Source of the DNA: Mesotaenium endlicherianum
Taxonomy: Eukaryota > Streptophyta > Zygnematophyceae > Zygnematales > Mesotaeniaceae
Direction of reading: 5' to 3'
Assembly (NCBI GenBank): GCA_009602735.1
Contig: WELA01009192.1
Span: forward strand, 331,989-395,988
DNA length: 64,000 nt
Shown piece by piece: positions 1-12,349 of this stretch. The translations under genes were made by a program, and so were the position numbers. Below the pieces are notes generated by a model that saw only the letters and a list, made by a program, of their open reading frames with translations, was not told the origin of the DNA and ran no database searches. Numbering within the stretch: the stretch's first letter is position 1; every line of letters starts with the position of its first letter.

Positions 1-742
1 CCTCCCCCCCTCCTCCCTCTCCGTCTCATCACAATCCAGCTTGTGCGTTAGCGGCCACTCATGCCTGACCTGCCCTGGCTGTAGTGTATCCTTATCTTTC
101 CGGGACGATGCTCTCTCGGTGTTCTCGTCTTTGTCCTCTGACTGGTGCAAATCTGGCAGTGGGCATCGGTCACTGCTCATTGGGCGTAGTGTCATCTTTT
201 GCGCTAGCTGTGCGCTCAACACATTCTTGCGGATAGTGTGACAACATAGGTTGTGTGGATTTTTTGGTGGAAGTCTTCTTTGACATGACGCGCATCAGTT
301 GGAGTAGCTTACTGCCTTCCGCCAGCTCGCTACCATTCACTAAGCAATCTCCATGGTTTCTCTCTCCATGTGTGTGTGGGGGGGGCGGTGGGGGCGTGGA
401 TACACCCAATGATGCGACGTCACTCGCCACAGATGCCCGAGGTGAGCTTGACTCCTTGAAGCACTGCAATCTCTTTTCATCCTGCTGCTGCTGCATGCAT
501 GAGCCCAGCCCCCTTGGCAGCAGCAAGAGGGGGCGCAGTGCTCTGTGGGACTCCGTCGCACTTCTGCAGCCCTAGTACTAGGGGTGTCCTCATATAATGC
601 CTCATATTTTCCAAAGGGTGCGTGAGAAGAGCATGTCGTCCGTTAGCCCATTTGCTGCCCCCTCCCTCCCCCCCTGCCTGCCTGCGTGCACTCACCCTGG
701 ACTGTTTCTGCTGCTGCTGGCGGTGGTGGCGGGGGTGTGCAG

Positions 743-1441
743 ATGGACGGGTACGAGACCACCGTGCGCATCCGGCAGGCAGAGAAGGCCCTGGCAGAGG
801 AGAGCTGCGACACGTCCTCGCTGCTCGTCAAGAGGATCCCCATCGTTGCCGTAAGCCCGGAGCCTTCTCTCTCTCCCTCCATCCATCCATCTTTCTCATA
901 CGTGCGGTGCGCGCAACAAGCTTTTGCTGCATGTTTGATGATGATGCAGCGCTGCTCACTTCCTGGTCCCTTTGAGCACGGGCACTGGCTGGGCAGAGGG
1001 AAAGGACAGGAGTGCTGACTGGGTTTTGGTGAGCCTCTGGGAATGGGCGCAGATGACGGCCGACGTCCTCAAGGGCGTCAAGGAGAAGGCGCTGAAGAGC
1101 GGCATGGACGGGTGAGCACCCACTCGCTCCTCTCTTCTCCCTGCTCATGGGTGCTGTGTAGTTGCAAGAGCGGGGGCCGTGCCCAGGGCTGGGGCCGGGA
1201 CGGCTAGCTGTGCCCTTTCAGGAGCATATTGCATGTAGCCTGTGTGTGTCTGACTGACTGACCGGCTAACGGCGTCGTGGCGCGCGGCTGATCTCTTGTG
1301 GGCGCGGGGCGTGCTGGATGGGGGGGGTGGCGCAGGTTCATGACAAAGCCCATCGATGAGGACCACTTCTACCGCACGTGCCTGCAGTTCTTCCAGCCGC
1401 CTGCCCCGTCTGCCATGGAGCCCCCTGGCTCGCGCTCCTAG
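743..1441 (+). CDS. Hybrid histidine kinase, C-terminal receiver domain (3' partial, three exons)
   Basis: Three exons read in phase: 743-850, 1053-1111 and 1336-1441, with AG acceptors, GT donors and a TAG stop at 1439-1441. They encode about 91 residues of a response-regulator receiver domain. The first begins MDGYETTVRIRQ and ends PIVA; the second reads MTADVLKGVKEKALKSGMDG; the third contains FMTKPIDEDHFYRTCLQFF. The conserved Thr (in MTAD) and Lys (in TKPI) of receiver domains are present. The phospho-accepting Asp should lie in the preceding exon, which I could not find in 1-742. The pattern PIVAMTADV...SGMDG...KP resembles the last domain of CHASE-type cytokinin receptors (AHK/CRE1 family), which relay phosphate from the sensor kinase to HPt proteins. 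Assignment to that family is inference from the motif spacing. The receiver ends only about 16 residues after the last helix. An AATAAA at 1866-1871 is a possible polyadenylation signal. Confidence 0.85.
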
Positions 1442-3324
1442 GCTGCCTCTCTGCTGCTGCAGCGGCGGCGTGCGTGGCGCAAAGTTGAGCGGGTGGCGGC
1501 TTCCCTCGCGTGCCACGGGTGCGTGCACGTGCGGCGCTTCTTCCACCTGCTTTCTTCTTTCCATGCCATGGATATACTCCTGTGATGTCGGTCGTATTTC
1601 ACGAGAGATGGAGAGGATGCCGACTTTGGGCTGAGAGCACCCGCGCCTTCCAGGCGACGAGCGAGCAGAGGAGTCGTGCTTGCCCTGCAGTCTGTACCCT
1701 GCGGTGCCGACAGGGCCGACCAGAGCTGTACCTGCTCGTGCTCGCCCACGGCACCATTGTTTGTCCCTCTCTCCTACTGTTGTTTCTTGAAGGGGTAGCA
1801 CTCATATGCGTTCTCTCTTTGTCACTCTCGTTGTCTCCGGGCAGGTCGACTCGTATCCGAGAGATAATAAACAGAAGGGAAGTGGATGGTATCAAAGGAG
1901 GCGACGCCGGTGGCCGTCCGGGTCTCTGCCGGCTGTAGAGATCGTTGGCTGTCTGTTGCCCAGCAGCTGCAGGACCAGGTGTAGTCAGGTAGTTAGCTAG
2001 CTGGTGACCAGGTGTGTAGTGTTCTCCCCCTCCATCCCCTCCTCCTCTCCTCCCGTCCAATCCCCTCGGGTGGTGTGGGAGGGGCACGTGAAATAAGAGG
2101 TCGGGCATTTGCCTCCTAGTAGCTGTTGCAGGTAAAATGTCTTATCGAGGTACGTACAAGCCATGGGGATGCAGCTTTCCTTGTGCTTTGTTAAGGTGCT
2201 CTGCCAGGCACCGCTGCATGGGGCGGCCAACGGGTGGCGGTCGGGTCCCTCCAAAGTGAAGGCGGCCAGGCAGTGTTTGTGGTGCCACCAGGGGTGTTGC
2301 TGGTGTAAAGCTCTGCGCATGGATAGCTGGTTGTGCCCTGCGGAGCTAGGGGTTGGGTCGCTTCCGTGTGCAGGCAGGCAAGCAAGCACGCGCAGAGAAG
2401 GATTCTTTCTTTTTCTCGCTGGGGATGCAAGCAAGGACCGGCGTGTCTGGTCTCATGAGATTCAAGATCGATGCATCCCATAGCTTTTCCCCTTCTCGGG
2501 CGAGTTTCATATTTGGTAGACATTAGGGACTAGTTAGCAAGGTAGTGTATACACCAGTGTGGAGCTTACAAAGTGAGAGACATTTCTCCTCCCCCCAACC
2601 TCTAAGGCATACAGTTTCGGCCAGCCTTACATGGCCCCTGCATGACAGTGTTTTTAAATGCACATTCAAGAAAAATACGTGGCATGCGAGGGTCGCCTAG
2701 TTTGTGTAGAACGAATTGCTTCATTCTGCCAATTGTGGTCTTGAGGACTACCTTTTCTGTTGTTCTCCAAGGATAGGCTACTTTGATGTACTTTTGAGAA
2801 GTGGTGAATGTGATGAACATCTTCTGTGATACGAAATTTATTTTTCATTATTGATAACTACAATTGAGGACACCGTTGAGATGTTGTTGCTTATGTCACT
2901 CTCCAGCATTATAGTGTGCAACGATGTGCGTATGAGCTTTCATATGTACATATGTGCGCTTCCAATCAGCTTAATTGTAGCTCTTAACAAGGGTGAGCCT
3001 GTTTGCTTCATGCACTTGTTTAGCTCACCAATTGAACACACATCTAAGGCTTATCAAGTAGTCAGTACGATGTGATAAATGAAGACACACATTAACAAAT
3101 TATTGATTAACTTCACGAGGTGCAATTTCATTCCCATTAAGAACATACTAGCTGTCATGGCGTTGGCTCGAGCCTTGTAGGAGCCTGCTTGTGCATATGT
3201 CTATTATGTTCCCTGTAAATCGATATTTGGCCCGTTGGCAGAATCATATAAATCCATCATTGCACGATTGCCCAAGTAAACTTAGTAAGTCTTTAGTTGT
3301 TACGTGTGCAGAGTGGAGACGAGA
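1442..3324. other. 3' UTR and spacer, no gene seen
   Basis: The first few hundred bases are probably the 3' UTR of the histidine kinase (AATAAA at 1866-1871). The rest is mixed-composition spacer turning AT-rich after about 2,500. Open frames on both strands are short and have no recognisable domains. Confidence 0.5.
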
Positions 3325-3396
3325 GGGCGTTTGGTCTAGTGGTATGATTCTCGCTTTGGGTGCGAGAGGTCCCGAGTTCAATTCTCGGAACGCCCC
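3325..3396 (+). tRNA. trnP-TGG: tRNA-Pro (anticodon TGG)
   Basis: Full cloverleaf in 72 nt with no intron. Acceptor stem GGGCGTT (3325-3331) pairs with AACGCCC (3389-3395), followed by the discriminator base C. The anticodon stem CTCGC/GCGAG encloses the loop TTTGGGT, giving anticodon TGG at 3357-3359. The T arm CCGAG-TTCAATT-CTCGG is perfect. A run of four T (3417-3420) downstream can serve as the pol III terminator. It closely matches nuclear plant tRNA-Pro(UGG) as known from the family. Confidence 0.97.
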
Positions 3397-3529
3397 GCTT
3401 GTTCTTGCCACTACTGTTTTAGTTAGAAGCAATCTTCTAGAGCCCCTCCCGCACCGGTCAAAAACTGTCACTGCTGCGAATCTTTAAGAGCTGGCGAATT
3501 CCGCTCCCAAGAAAGGGAGCAAGAGACAG

Positions 3530-3677
3530 ACTCGAGGAAAAACTGCAGTTGCCGGCTTGGCTCCCAAGAAAGGACAACAAGACCAAGATAATGGTCAACA
3601 TGCAATGGTAGGTGCCAAAATACTCGAGGAAAAACTGCAGTTGCCGGCTTGGCTCCCAAGAAAGGACAACAAGACCA
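3530..3677. repeat. Exact 56-bp direct repeat, two copies
   Basis: Copies at 3530-3585 and 3622-3677 appear identical, separated by 36 bp (period 92). A shorter related piece, CTCCCAAGAAAG, also occurs just upstream near 3505. It lies directly downstream of the tRNA gene. Function unknown. Confidence 0.85.
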
Positions 3678-3942
3678 CGATTTTTACAGTACAGACATAA
3701 ATGTAAGACAATGGTAGCACTCTAGATTTTCTTGAACATGATTTTGACATGATAGCGGGCCGCATCGGTCACATGAGAGTGCATGAGAGTACCATCATGT
3801 TTTCTTTGCGCGGGAGGCCCAGCGACTAGACAGTTTTTTCAATGCAGGCTACTGTACCGAACATGATCGCCAAATAAGCAAATCAACCCCACATCAAGGC
3901 AACGTATTTTTTCGATTATGTCGGTCGCGTCGGCAGAATATA

Positions 3943-4674
3943 GGGGAAATTATGGTTTTACCCCCCAAAGATCGAAAATGAACGAGAAACACCCCCCAAC
4001 TTTCAAAGAATACGAAACTACCCTCGCGTCAAGTTTTCCTAGTCATTGTCAGTCCACCTGTCAAGTATGACGTGCCTAGCCTGACACCACTTTTTTCCCC
4101 TCTCCATCCTTCCTTTTTTAACCCTCTATCCGTGCTTCTCCATGCACACTTCATGCAGAATAAAACTTGCAGGGAAAAATACCACGCTTTGAAGCCGCCA
4201 TCACTTGACGTTACAAATTGATGGCCTACATAGCCGGCAGGTCAAGCGTGAGACAGTCAAGTGTAAAATGTAAGCGGACAGAAACTCAAGTGCGTCATCC
4301 AATAATAATGATGCATAATGGCCGCCAGAAGAGTGCCCCTGACGCCGAGCGAACAACCGTACGAATTACACGAAGGTATGATAGCAGGTTTTACTGTCGA
4401 GGCCTTAAACCCCACGAAGAGATCCGAAACAGTTCAATTGCATTGGAAAATTTGTCCTTCTATGGTAGAGCACGGAGCGACAGGACAAGGGGTAAAAAAA
4501 TTCATGGACGGAGAAGGGAAAAAAAGTGGTGTCAGGCTAGGCACGCCATACTTGACCGGTGGACTGACCATGACTAGGAAAACTTGACGTGATGGTAGTT
4601 TCGTATTCTTTGAAAGTTTGAGGGTATTTCTAGTTCATTTTCTATCTTTCGGGGGTAGAATCATAATATGCCCC
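3943..4674. mobile_element. Non-autonomous MULE-like element with about 167-bp TIRs
   Basis: Long terminal inverted repeats at 3943-4109 and 4506-4674 start GGGGAAATTATGG and GGGGCATATTATG, and pair along their whole length with scattered mismatches. The direct flanks AGAATATA (3935-3942) and AGAATATA (4675-4682) are an exact 8-bp TSD. TIR length, the GGGG-AAAT terminus and TSD size fit Mutator-like elements (8-11 bp TSD). An 8-bp TSD would also fit hAT, but TIRs this long are uncommon there. The 400-bp interior encodes no transposase. An open frame at 4318-4587 (+) runs into the right TIR and could be captured host sequence, unproven. Confidence 0.85.
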
Positions 4675-4828
4675 AGAATATATTCGATTGATTCGAAGCA
4701 CTTCTAATCTAGAATGTCGGTAGACCTCACGCGATTCGACTCTAAAGACGACGCAGCATAGTTTACAAAGTAGGATGTCGTATATACGTGAACCCTCTAC
4801 CCCTCCACAATGTGCGGGGTATGAGTAA

Positions 4829-5611
4829 GGGATAGATACTTTTTTATCATCGACTTGCACCGCTATACCAACTTCACCATCGGTTTGTGCAAACTAGACA
4901 GACATATACAGATGCTTCCAATTTGGACAAAAATACCACTATTTCGTCCCGAACGCCTAAGGATATGTAGCAATGAGAACACAGGCTATTCTTATCGTTA
5001 GATCCGGTCGCTAAACTCGTGTAAGTTAGGCTTGACACGAATGAACGAGGGTGTGAAGTCGTTGCTCTCAATTGCTCTCAATGTAGGATTTTGTTTCGGA
5101 GGAGAGAATCTTGGCTTTTTAGACAAATTTTTTGAAACGGTATTATAATTTGAAATTGAATCCGAAAGTAGAAGGACTGGAGGAGAGGGCCGAAAAACCT
5201 TTGGGCCTAGTTGTGACGGTAACGCTATAGGACCCAAGCTTTAGGGTTTCCGGTAAAGAGTTGTAAAACTTTAAGCTTTCGGAAAAAGTAGAATTTTGAT
5301 AGAAATATATATGCTGCTCGTATATGGTCACAGAAATTGGCCACATGTTCACTTCACTTTTTTGCTTAAAAAGGATTGGCAGAAGACATTCGTGTGGAGA
5401 TATCTCGCACGAATTATACGTCACGTAACTGAAAGTGCTCGACGACACTCGCAATACATAGTATACGGTGAGAAAGCAGTAAAACAGGTTCAGGACAAAA
5501 AAGTGGCATATTTGTCCAAATTGGCAGAATCTGTATATTTTTGTCCAGTTTGCACAAATCGATGGTGAAGTTGGTGTAGCGGCGCAAATCGATGGTAAGG
5601 TAATTTTTCCC
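4829..5611. mobile_element. Second non-autonomous MULE-like element
   Basis: Inverted repeats of about 120 bp at 4829-4955 and 5488-5611, both with outer ends starting GGGA. The shared inner stretch reads ACCAACTTCACCATCG on one side and its complement on the other. The flanks TATGAGTAA (4820-4828) and TATGATTAA (5612-5620) form a 9-bp TSD with one mismatch, the Mutator-type length. No transposase frame inside. It differs in sequence from the neighbouring element at 3943-4674. Confidence 0.75.
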
Positions 5612-7411
5612 TATGATTAAAAGGTATGTGGACTGACGTGTCCACGCCTTAGGCAATTCACGCCTAAGCCATTTTTTCAACCTCCGAAATTTTTTGTCCT
5701 GGGTATCGGGCCGTGTGCGCTCTGCATATATAATCGACACCAGGGCTCGTTGAAGAGAATCGGGTTTCTCTGTCGAATGTATATGGGAGAATGAGAAAGC
5801 GATGGTATTGGTTGGTATCTACTAGCTACCAATCTCGTTCATTTGTGAATAACTTACAAAGCGTCTTGAGGCTTGAGTTCGTCAAAAATGTGTCGGTCAC
5901 TTCGGAAGTCTTGTCGAATTTGTAAGTTCTTTAACGAATTTTTGAAATCGACTTAAGTGGGTCATAGTGCAGGGACAATTTAACAACGTTCAAGCTGGTT
6001 CAAGCTGCTCGACAAAGCTTTCAGGTTTTTGAGATTTTGAAAACTTGATACCACTTTCAGGTCGTCACAACTTGAAAATTTCGATAGGATGAAGCTCAAC
6101 ATGACAGAAAAATCGAGTGGACGTGGTATGATCCAGGGTCGTCAAGCTACTTGCCTCGCTGAAGCTTGAGCGGAGTTTGAATCATGTGTTAAGTCGTCAA
6201 AAAGCTGATTGACCTAGCCCAACGTGACGGGTGAGCTTGCGTGTACGCTGGAATCAAACGCGGCAACCTCTCTATAAAAACGCAAGAGACCCCAGATGGT
6301 CAAAAATGGCGCTGGCGCTTTTTTGCTACCGTCGATTTAAAATGGCAAGGTGTCGGTAACACTTTATCTGGCGAATGTTCCATTTGAGTGCCAGCCTGCA
6401 CGCTAAAAAAGCGCGGGGCAATTTCGGGGCCTGGAAAATCTCAAGGAAACTCGACGAAGTTCCTGGGAGTATGCTGGAAATGGTGTATTTCCGGAATCCC
6501 TTTTACGAAATTGTTATGCCTGGAAAAGTCCCCGATTGGATTTTTTCAGCATCGTGCACTCTGGATCTTCCGCGCGTGCAAAAATATTTTTTAAGACATC
6601 AGGCGTACTGCAATAATTTTTTCAAGCTCGTTCTCAAAAATTTTGTAAATTGTAATGGAAGCGTCGGTTACCGCATCGCGACTCGAGGTTCTTCTTATCG
6701 CAAGTCGACTCAGGGTTTAGTTGATCCAGATCCGGAGAGTTAACGATTTGATGTACTCAACATGCATGCAGTGTATTGCCCCCATGTCCCGCCTATCCCT
6801 TTCCCTTATCCGTTTTTGAATCGTCGCACTGACAATTCTTCAAGGTAGCCAACACCTTTAAGTTGATGTTAGAAGCTTTACTTTGATTCATTTGGCAGGA
6901 GGTCACTACTTAAGGATCTCGTGAGCGAAGGTCGACGTAAAGCAACTAGGTTAATATGGGATATAAAGGAGTTTCCTGCATACAGGTTCTCGCGTGTCAC
7001 TACTTACATCGTTAACAAGTACCCGTCAATTGGTCGGTAGAATCATACTTCATCAATTTTCTTTTGGCGACTTTGAGTGTCTTTGAGACGCAAAAATTAA
7101 AATATGAATTTTGGTCCATGTAGGCCAATTTTACTGCAACAAAACTTATTCTGGATCGGACTCGTACTACAACATTTCATGGGCGTGCTAAGATATGCTC
7201 GAAAACGATCACATACGTCTGAATGCTGAAAAATTATCCAGGAACAACAACTTTCCAGACAGTGGTTCCAGGATGGGGAGATTTCTATACGAGCATCAGT
7301 AATCGAAGTTCATGGAATTCATTTTACGAGGGGATAAGCGGCAAATAAAAGGGTGACGTTTGAGAATTGCGAGATGCCGCATTTTACTGGGCCAGACTGG
7401 CCCAGACGACG
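5612..7411. other. Non-coding stretch, nothing recognised
   Basis: AT-rich sequence with no recognisable gene. One open frame at 6375-6743 (+, 122 codons) has no family resemblance I can name and no clear splice context, so it is not called. Confidence 0.4.
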
Positions 7412-7914
7412 TGTAGTGAAACAGATAGATAAAGTACTTAGTAAAACAGAATACTTTATCTATTCAAGACAAGGATCTTTGAACACAAGTGGTAGCTTCT
7501 TGAAAGAGAGATGGCTTCTTGAAAGTTAATATATTTCTGGATTTTGGCAAGTACAAGAGTGATTCTCGAATGTCTTTCTATGTTCTAGCTCTTGTTTATA
7601 TACTTGCTACATAAGTAATTTCTAGGAAGGTGTATGTTGATGTGTTGGCACCCAACACATCCCAAAACTTGCCACCTCTTTCTAGAATAATGTACACATG
7701 TCCTTTTGACCTAAAAATGGCACATCTGACTTTTGCCACATGGAGTTCTTCTAGGTCTTTCCTCTAACTTCGAAAATGCTTTGGAAGGTTCAAAGGACAT
7801 GAACCAAGTAACTAGAGTACCTATTCACACTTGACTCCACACAATACCACTTCAAATATATTTGAAAACATTAAAATATATGCATACTAATATATAATAA
7901 CTCAAATCACTACA
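7412..7914 (-). repeat. Gypsy family 1 LTR, outermost 3' LTR
   Basis: 503 bp, starting TGTAGTGAAACAG and ending AATCACTACA. It is the downstream LTR of the first copy (element runs on the minus strand) and the most divergent of the three, though still nearly identical. Confidence 0.95.
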
Positions 7915-7947
7915 TCACCCCCCCGATAGAAAAAGCGACGTCTCGGC

Positions 7948-8078
7948 GCGTCAAGTCAGGTCTTACACATGTGGAGCAAACTAGTCAACAGTTTCAAGTC
8001 AGATGCCACACATGTGAAGAGGACTAGTCAAAGGCGCCAAGTCAGGTGCTACACATGTAAGGTAGACTAGGCAAGGTC
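7948..8078. repeat. Three imperfect ~43-bp tandem repeats in Gypsy 3' leader
   Basis: Three units share the core CAAGTCAG...ACACATGT...GACTAG between pol and the 3' LTR. The same triplet recurs in the second copy at about 14125-14255. The family often carries non-coding repeats here; a packaging or transcription role is only a guess. Confidence 0.75.
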
Positions 8079-8683
8079 GTAGGTGGTGTGACCTTATTGG
8101 CTAGCCTACTCCTTAATGATAAAGAAAATTGTACAAGTTGGCCCAGAATCTGCCACGAACTCAAAAATTCATAGCGGCCACAGAACTGCTCCAAATCTGA
8201 AAATTCGAGTGCCAAACGGACCGCGTCGGAGAACTCTACCGGGTCACCAAATTTGAGAGCATTCTCATCTCTGGAGTGTCGTTGAGAGCTGAGAGAGTAG
8301 GCACTCCTCCAAATCTGTGCAGAAACTTCTGAAAATCCTAAGTCCTTCTATACTTCTCCAAATGCTCTAAACTAAGTTTCAAACTGGGCGCTGTAAGATG
8401 TTCTACCAGAGTCTTGAGTTTCAGAGCATTCCAAGTTCAGGGGAGGGCACAATGTCAGAAGGCATATTCTGCCCTAACAATGCCAGCAGCCTGACCCCCT
8501 TCTACTTAGAGCATCATATCTCTCTCACCAGTGCTCCAAATTGAGCAAACTTGGACTCTAAATGACCGGCTACTCATGGACTACAGCCAGGTAAATTTTC
8601 AGAATTTATTATGCAGAGACCTATTACCAGTAGCAGTTTTAGTTTTCTGTCCAGAAACTGCGAGAAGAGAAGAGTGTCTAATG

Positions 8684-11600
8684 TCAATTTTTCCTCTTTC
8701 TTGTTCTTGCAGGCTGCCTCCAAGGGGTCTTCTGCTGCTTCTTGATGGTGGCAGGCTGCCTCCCTGAAGTCTTCGGGCTTCTAGTAGAGAGACTTGGGGC
8801 TGGTCCAAGATGGGGGTTGGCGGCATGGAAGCGCTTCAACTTTCTCTGAACTTTGTCAAGGTAGTGCGCCGCCACCCAACTATTCTCCGAATCTGGATAT
8901 CCTTTCCACTTGATCAAGTATTGCTGCTGTCTCCTGAAATTTCTCATAGCCACTATGTCTTCCACTTCGTACTCCAAATGATCATCCACTATTGTTGGGG
9001 CTGGTGGGGTTGTCACACGTCCTGGGAACTTGTTGTCGGGTTGCACATATGGCTTGAAGAGGGAAGCGTGGAATACGGGGTCGATGTGCATAGTCTGGGG
9101 AAGTTCTAGCTTGAAAGCAACGGGGTTGACTTGCTGGATAATCTTGAAGGGTCCCAAATACTTGGGAGAGAACTTGCTGCCGGCAGGCCTGTTGTTCAGG
9201 GAAATGTTCTTGGATGATAGTAACACGTTGTCACCCACTCTGTACGTAATTTCTCTTCTGGATCTGTTCGCCACTCTTGCTTGAGCATCTTGCGCGTGTT
9301 GTAGAGCTTTCTTCGCTGCTGTAAGGGCTGCTTCTAATGTCTCCATAAAATCTGTGGCTGCAGGTACTTCATCATGGCCAGCCGTGAAGCTCAGTGGCGT
9401 GGTCGGATGGAAGCCATAGTTGAGGAAGAATGGGGACTCTTGGGTAGAGGCCTGCGTAGTGTTGTTGTAGGCAAACTCGAGGGGGGTCAAGTACATGTCC
9501 CAGTCTTGCTCGAGGGTAGACACGTAGGCCTTTAGAGAGGTCTTTAGGGTACGATTCATACGCTCGGTTTGCCCATCTGATTGTGGGTGGTAGGCAGTAG
9601 ACATATCCAGCGATGTACCCAAGTTCTTGAAGAGATTTTTCCAGAAATGGCTTGTGAATCTTGGATCTCTATCTGACACAATTCTTGATGGTAGTCCATG
9701 GAGTCGGAAGATGTTGTCAAAGATGAGTCTTGCAAGTTGTGGTGCTGTAGCCTTAGTCGTCGTGGGAATAAAATGAGCCATCTTGGTAAGTCTGTCCACC
9801 ACCGTGAGTATTGCATTATGGCCTCGAGGTGTCACGGGCAAGTCCACGATAAGGTCCATTGAGATGTCCGTCCATTGTCTTTCGGGGATTGGTAGTGGTT
9901 GGAGGAGTCCTCCCGCCTTTTGCGATGATGGCTTGATTCTTTGGCATGTGTCACAGCTCCTGCAGTACTCCTTGACTTGCTTAGACATGCCTGGCCAACA
10001 ATAAGTCCTAGCTAGAACGCCCGTGGTCCTTAGGATTCCAAAGTGTCCTCCAAGAGGGTTGTCGTGTGCTTCTCGTAGAAGCAAGAGCCGGAGGTCTAAG
10101 TCATTAGGAACACATCTCTGGCCCGTATCTTGCCTCACCCAATAATTGCCTTCTTGCTTCTTGCATGGGTCCAAGGCTGCTTCTCCGTTCTTGTAGTAAG
10201 GGTCTCTTTCATAGGCGGCTGAAAATCGAGCTTCCAGATCTGTCTTCAGGGATACCATCACTGCATTTAATTGCAGTCTTGAGAGGGGGTCAGCCGGGTT
10301 TGTCTTGCCGGGCTGGTACTGAATCGTGATGTTGTATTGTTGCAAGTATCCGCTCCATCTTGCTTGTCTCCTTGAGAGATACGGCTGCGTCTGGAGGTGC
10401 TTTAACGCCTCGTGGTCCGTGGTGACCAGTACTTTGCGTCCTTCAACGTAGCAGCGCCAAACCTTCAAGGCATGTACAATCGCCAATGCCTCTCGCTCCG
10501 TGGTTGTATAATTTTGCTCGGCTGGATTTAGCTTCCTTGACTCGTAGGCGATGGGCTGCAGTCCCTTGCCTTGGTCTTGAAGCAGGATTGCTCCTATTGC
10601 ATAGGAAGATGCATCGGTGATGACGTGGAAGGGCCAATCTGGGTTTGGACTTGGGAGTGTGAGCACCGGGGATGTGGTCAATCTTCGCTTTAACTCTTGA
10701 AATGCCTCTTCCTCTTTCTCGGTCCATGTATATAGCCTGTCCTTCTTGAGTAGATCTGTCAGGGGGGCTGCTATGTGCGAGAAGCCTTGGATGAATTTTC
10801 TGTACCAATTGGCAAATCCCAAGAATGACTGGAGTTCTTTCTTGGTCGTGGGGGTTGGCCATTCCTCCACCACCGTGGTCTTCTTGGGGTCTATCTTGAT
10901 GCCATCAGCAGTCACGTGGAGACCTAGGAACTCCACTTCTTGTTTGGCAAACTCGCATTTTGACTCCTTCGCAAACAGCTTGTTTTGCTTCAATACTTCA
11001 AGGACTTCTTTCAAGTGTCTCGCATGCTCTTCAAGGGTCTTGCTGTAGATAAGGATGTCATCGATGAATACCACCACAAATCTGTCCAACATGGGCTGAA
11101 ATATGGTGTTCATCATAGTCATGAAAGTTGCTGGCGCGTTGGTGAGTCCAAATGGCAGGACCATGAACTCAAAATGTCCATATCTTGTCCTGAATGCCGT
11201 CTTCTCTATGTCCGGTTCTGCGATGCGAATCTGGTGGTAGCCGCTCCGTAAGTCAATCTTCGTGAAGTACTTGGCTCCAACCAGCCGGTCCATGAGCTCA
11301 TCCATGCGCGGCAGCGGGTATCGATTCTTGATGGTGATCTTGTTGAGGGCGCGATAGTCCACACACATCCTCAAGGTACCATCTTTCTTCTTGACAAATA
11401 GCACCGGGGCTCCAAATGGCGACTTGCTAGGTCGAATGAAGCCATGCTCCAGTAGCTCCTTGATTTGCTTCTTGACTTCGTCTAGCTCCGTGTATGACAT
11501 TTTGAACGTAGGCCGAGAGATGGGCTTGCTTCCGGGCTCCAACTCTATCTTGTGGTCTACGAATCTTTTGGGGGGTAGGCCCTTGGGCAATTCCGGGGAG

Positions 11601-12349
11601 AACACTTCTTTGTAGTCCTCAAAGACTTCTTGTATCTCCTTGGGAACGGGGCTGCCTTCTTGACTCTCGATGTCTTTCTTGATGTCTTTTGGCGTGATCA
11701 AGGCCAAAAGAAGCTCGTGTCCCTTCCTCACAAGTCTCTTGAGTTGGAGGGCGGACAATAGTATCTCGTGTGCCGGCTTCTGGATGTCTTGGGTCTGGAT
11801 ATTCTGGATTGCGCGCAAAATACAGATTCTTGAAGTGATGTCATTCTTGATCTTGATAGTACCGGTCCTCCAATCAACTTGGGGGTTGTGCTTGGTCAAC
11901 CAAGGCGTCCCTAGGATGACGTCGTACTTGCCCAATTGCATGGGGGAGAACACTACTCTATCCTTGAAGGACTTGATAGAGAGTGCCAAGGGGTACGTCT
12001 TCTTGGAAGGGGTAGTATAGGAGAATCCATCGGGCATCATAATCTCCTCGTCGTGGTCAAGAGTTCGCATAGTAATACCGTGCTTGGTGGCAAAATCTGC
12101 AGCAATGAAGTTGCCTTGAGCTCCGCTATCCACCAAGATGTGGACCTTCTCTCCTCCAAGGTAACCTCTCAAACTCATTGGGGCTGGAACGTCGTCTTCA
12201 ACGGGGGTCTCCACCTCACTTGGCGTGTTGCCTTCTCGTGAAGTGGGTCTTGGGGTGGTAGGCTCCTGGCCTACCGGCGCTGTCCGTTTTTTGACAACTT
12301 TTTGGGGCATGAAAGTGCACGATGGCCCTTTTCCTTGCAATAGAAGCAT
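8684..12349 (-). CDS. Gypsy family 1 pol polyprotein, copy 1
   Basis: A 1,221-codon open frame that looks whole. Domains in order: aspartic protease (VDSGAQGNF near residue 74), reverse transcriptase ([18 protein letters not shown] around 330-350; active site FIDDILIYS around 430), RNase H ([14 protein letters not shown] around 595), integrase with an HHCC zinc-binding region around 765-805 followed by a D,D,E core (SDRDPRF, GQTER), and a C-terminal chromodomain ([15 protein letters not shown] around 1,135). The chromodomain places it among plant chromoviruses, whose integrase is thought to be guided to chromatin marks. The frame overlaps the end of gag (12271-12349) in a different reading frame; the family expresses pol by frameshifting or re-initiation. 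Confidence 0.95.
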   Translation of the reverse strand: MLLLQGKGPSCTFMPQKVVKKRTAPVGQEPTTPRPTSREGNTPSEVETPVEDDVPAPMSLRGYLGGEKVHILVDSGAQGNFIAADFATKHGITMRTLDHDEEIMMPDGFSYTTPSKKTYPLALSIKSFKDRVVFSPMQLGKYDVILGTPWLTKHNPQVDWRTGTIKIKNDITSRICILRAIQNIQTQDIQKPAHEILLSALQLKRLVRKGHELLLALITPKDIKKDIESQEGSPVPKEIQEVFEDYKEVFSPELPKGLPPKRFVDHKIELEPGSKPISRPTFKMSYTELDEVKKQIKELLEHGFIRPSKSPFGAPVLFVKKKDGTLRMCVDYRALNKITIKNRYPLPRMDELMDRLVGAKYFTKIDLRSGYHQIRIAEPDIEKTAFRTRYGHFEFMVLPFGLTNAPATFMTMMNTIFQPMLDRFVVVFIDDILIYSKTLEEHARHLKEVLEVLKQNKLFAKESKCEFAKQEVEFLGLHVTADGIKIDPKKTTVVEEWPTPTTKKELQSFLGFANWYRKFIQGFSHIAAPLTDLLKKDRLYTWTEKEEEAFQELKRRLTTSPVLTLPSPNPDWPFHVITDASSYAIGAILLQDQGKGLQPIAYESRKLNPAEQNYTTTEREALAIVHALKVWRCYVEGRKVLVTTDHEALKHLQTQPYLSRRQARWSGYLQQYNITIQYQPGKTNPADPLSRLQLNAVMVSLKTDLEARFSAAYERDPYYKNGEAALDPCKKQEGNYWVRQDTGQRCVPNDLDLRLLLLREAHDNPLGGHFGILRTTGVLARTYCWPGMSKQVKEYCRSCDTCQRIKPSSQKAGGLLQPLPIPERQWTDISMDLIVDLPVTPRGHNAILTVVDRLTKMAHFIPTTTKATAPQLARLIFDNIFRLHGLPSRIVSDRDPRFTSHFWKNLFKNLGTSLDMSTAYHPQSDGQTERMNRTLKTSLKAYVSTLEQDWDMYLTPLEFAYNNTTQASTQESPFFLNYGFHPTTPLSFTAGHDEVPAATDFMETLEAALTAAKKALQHAQDAQARVANRSRREITYRVGDNVLLSSKNISLNNRPAGSKFSPKYLGPFKIIQQVNPVAFKLELPQTMHIDPVFHASLFKPYVQPDNKFPGRVTTPPAPTIVDDHLEYEVEDIVAMRNFRRQQQYLIKWKGYPDSENSWVAAHYLDKVQRKLKRFHAANPHLGPAPSLSTRSPKTSGRQPATIKKQQKTPWRQPARTRKRKN

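Noticed and set aside
8810-12241. Plus-strand open frames of 70-116 codons across the Gypsy pol regions
   Set aside because: They are antisense shadows of the pol frame and repeat identically in the second copy; no domain content.
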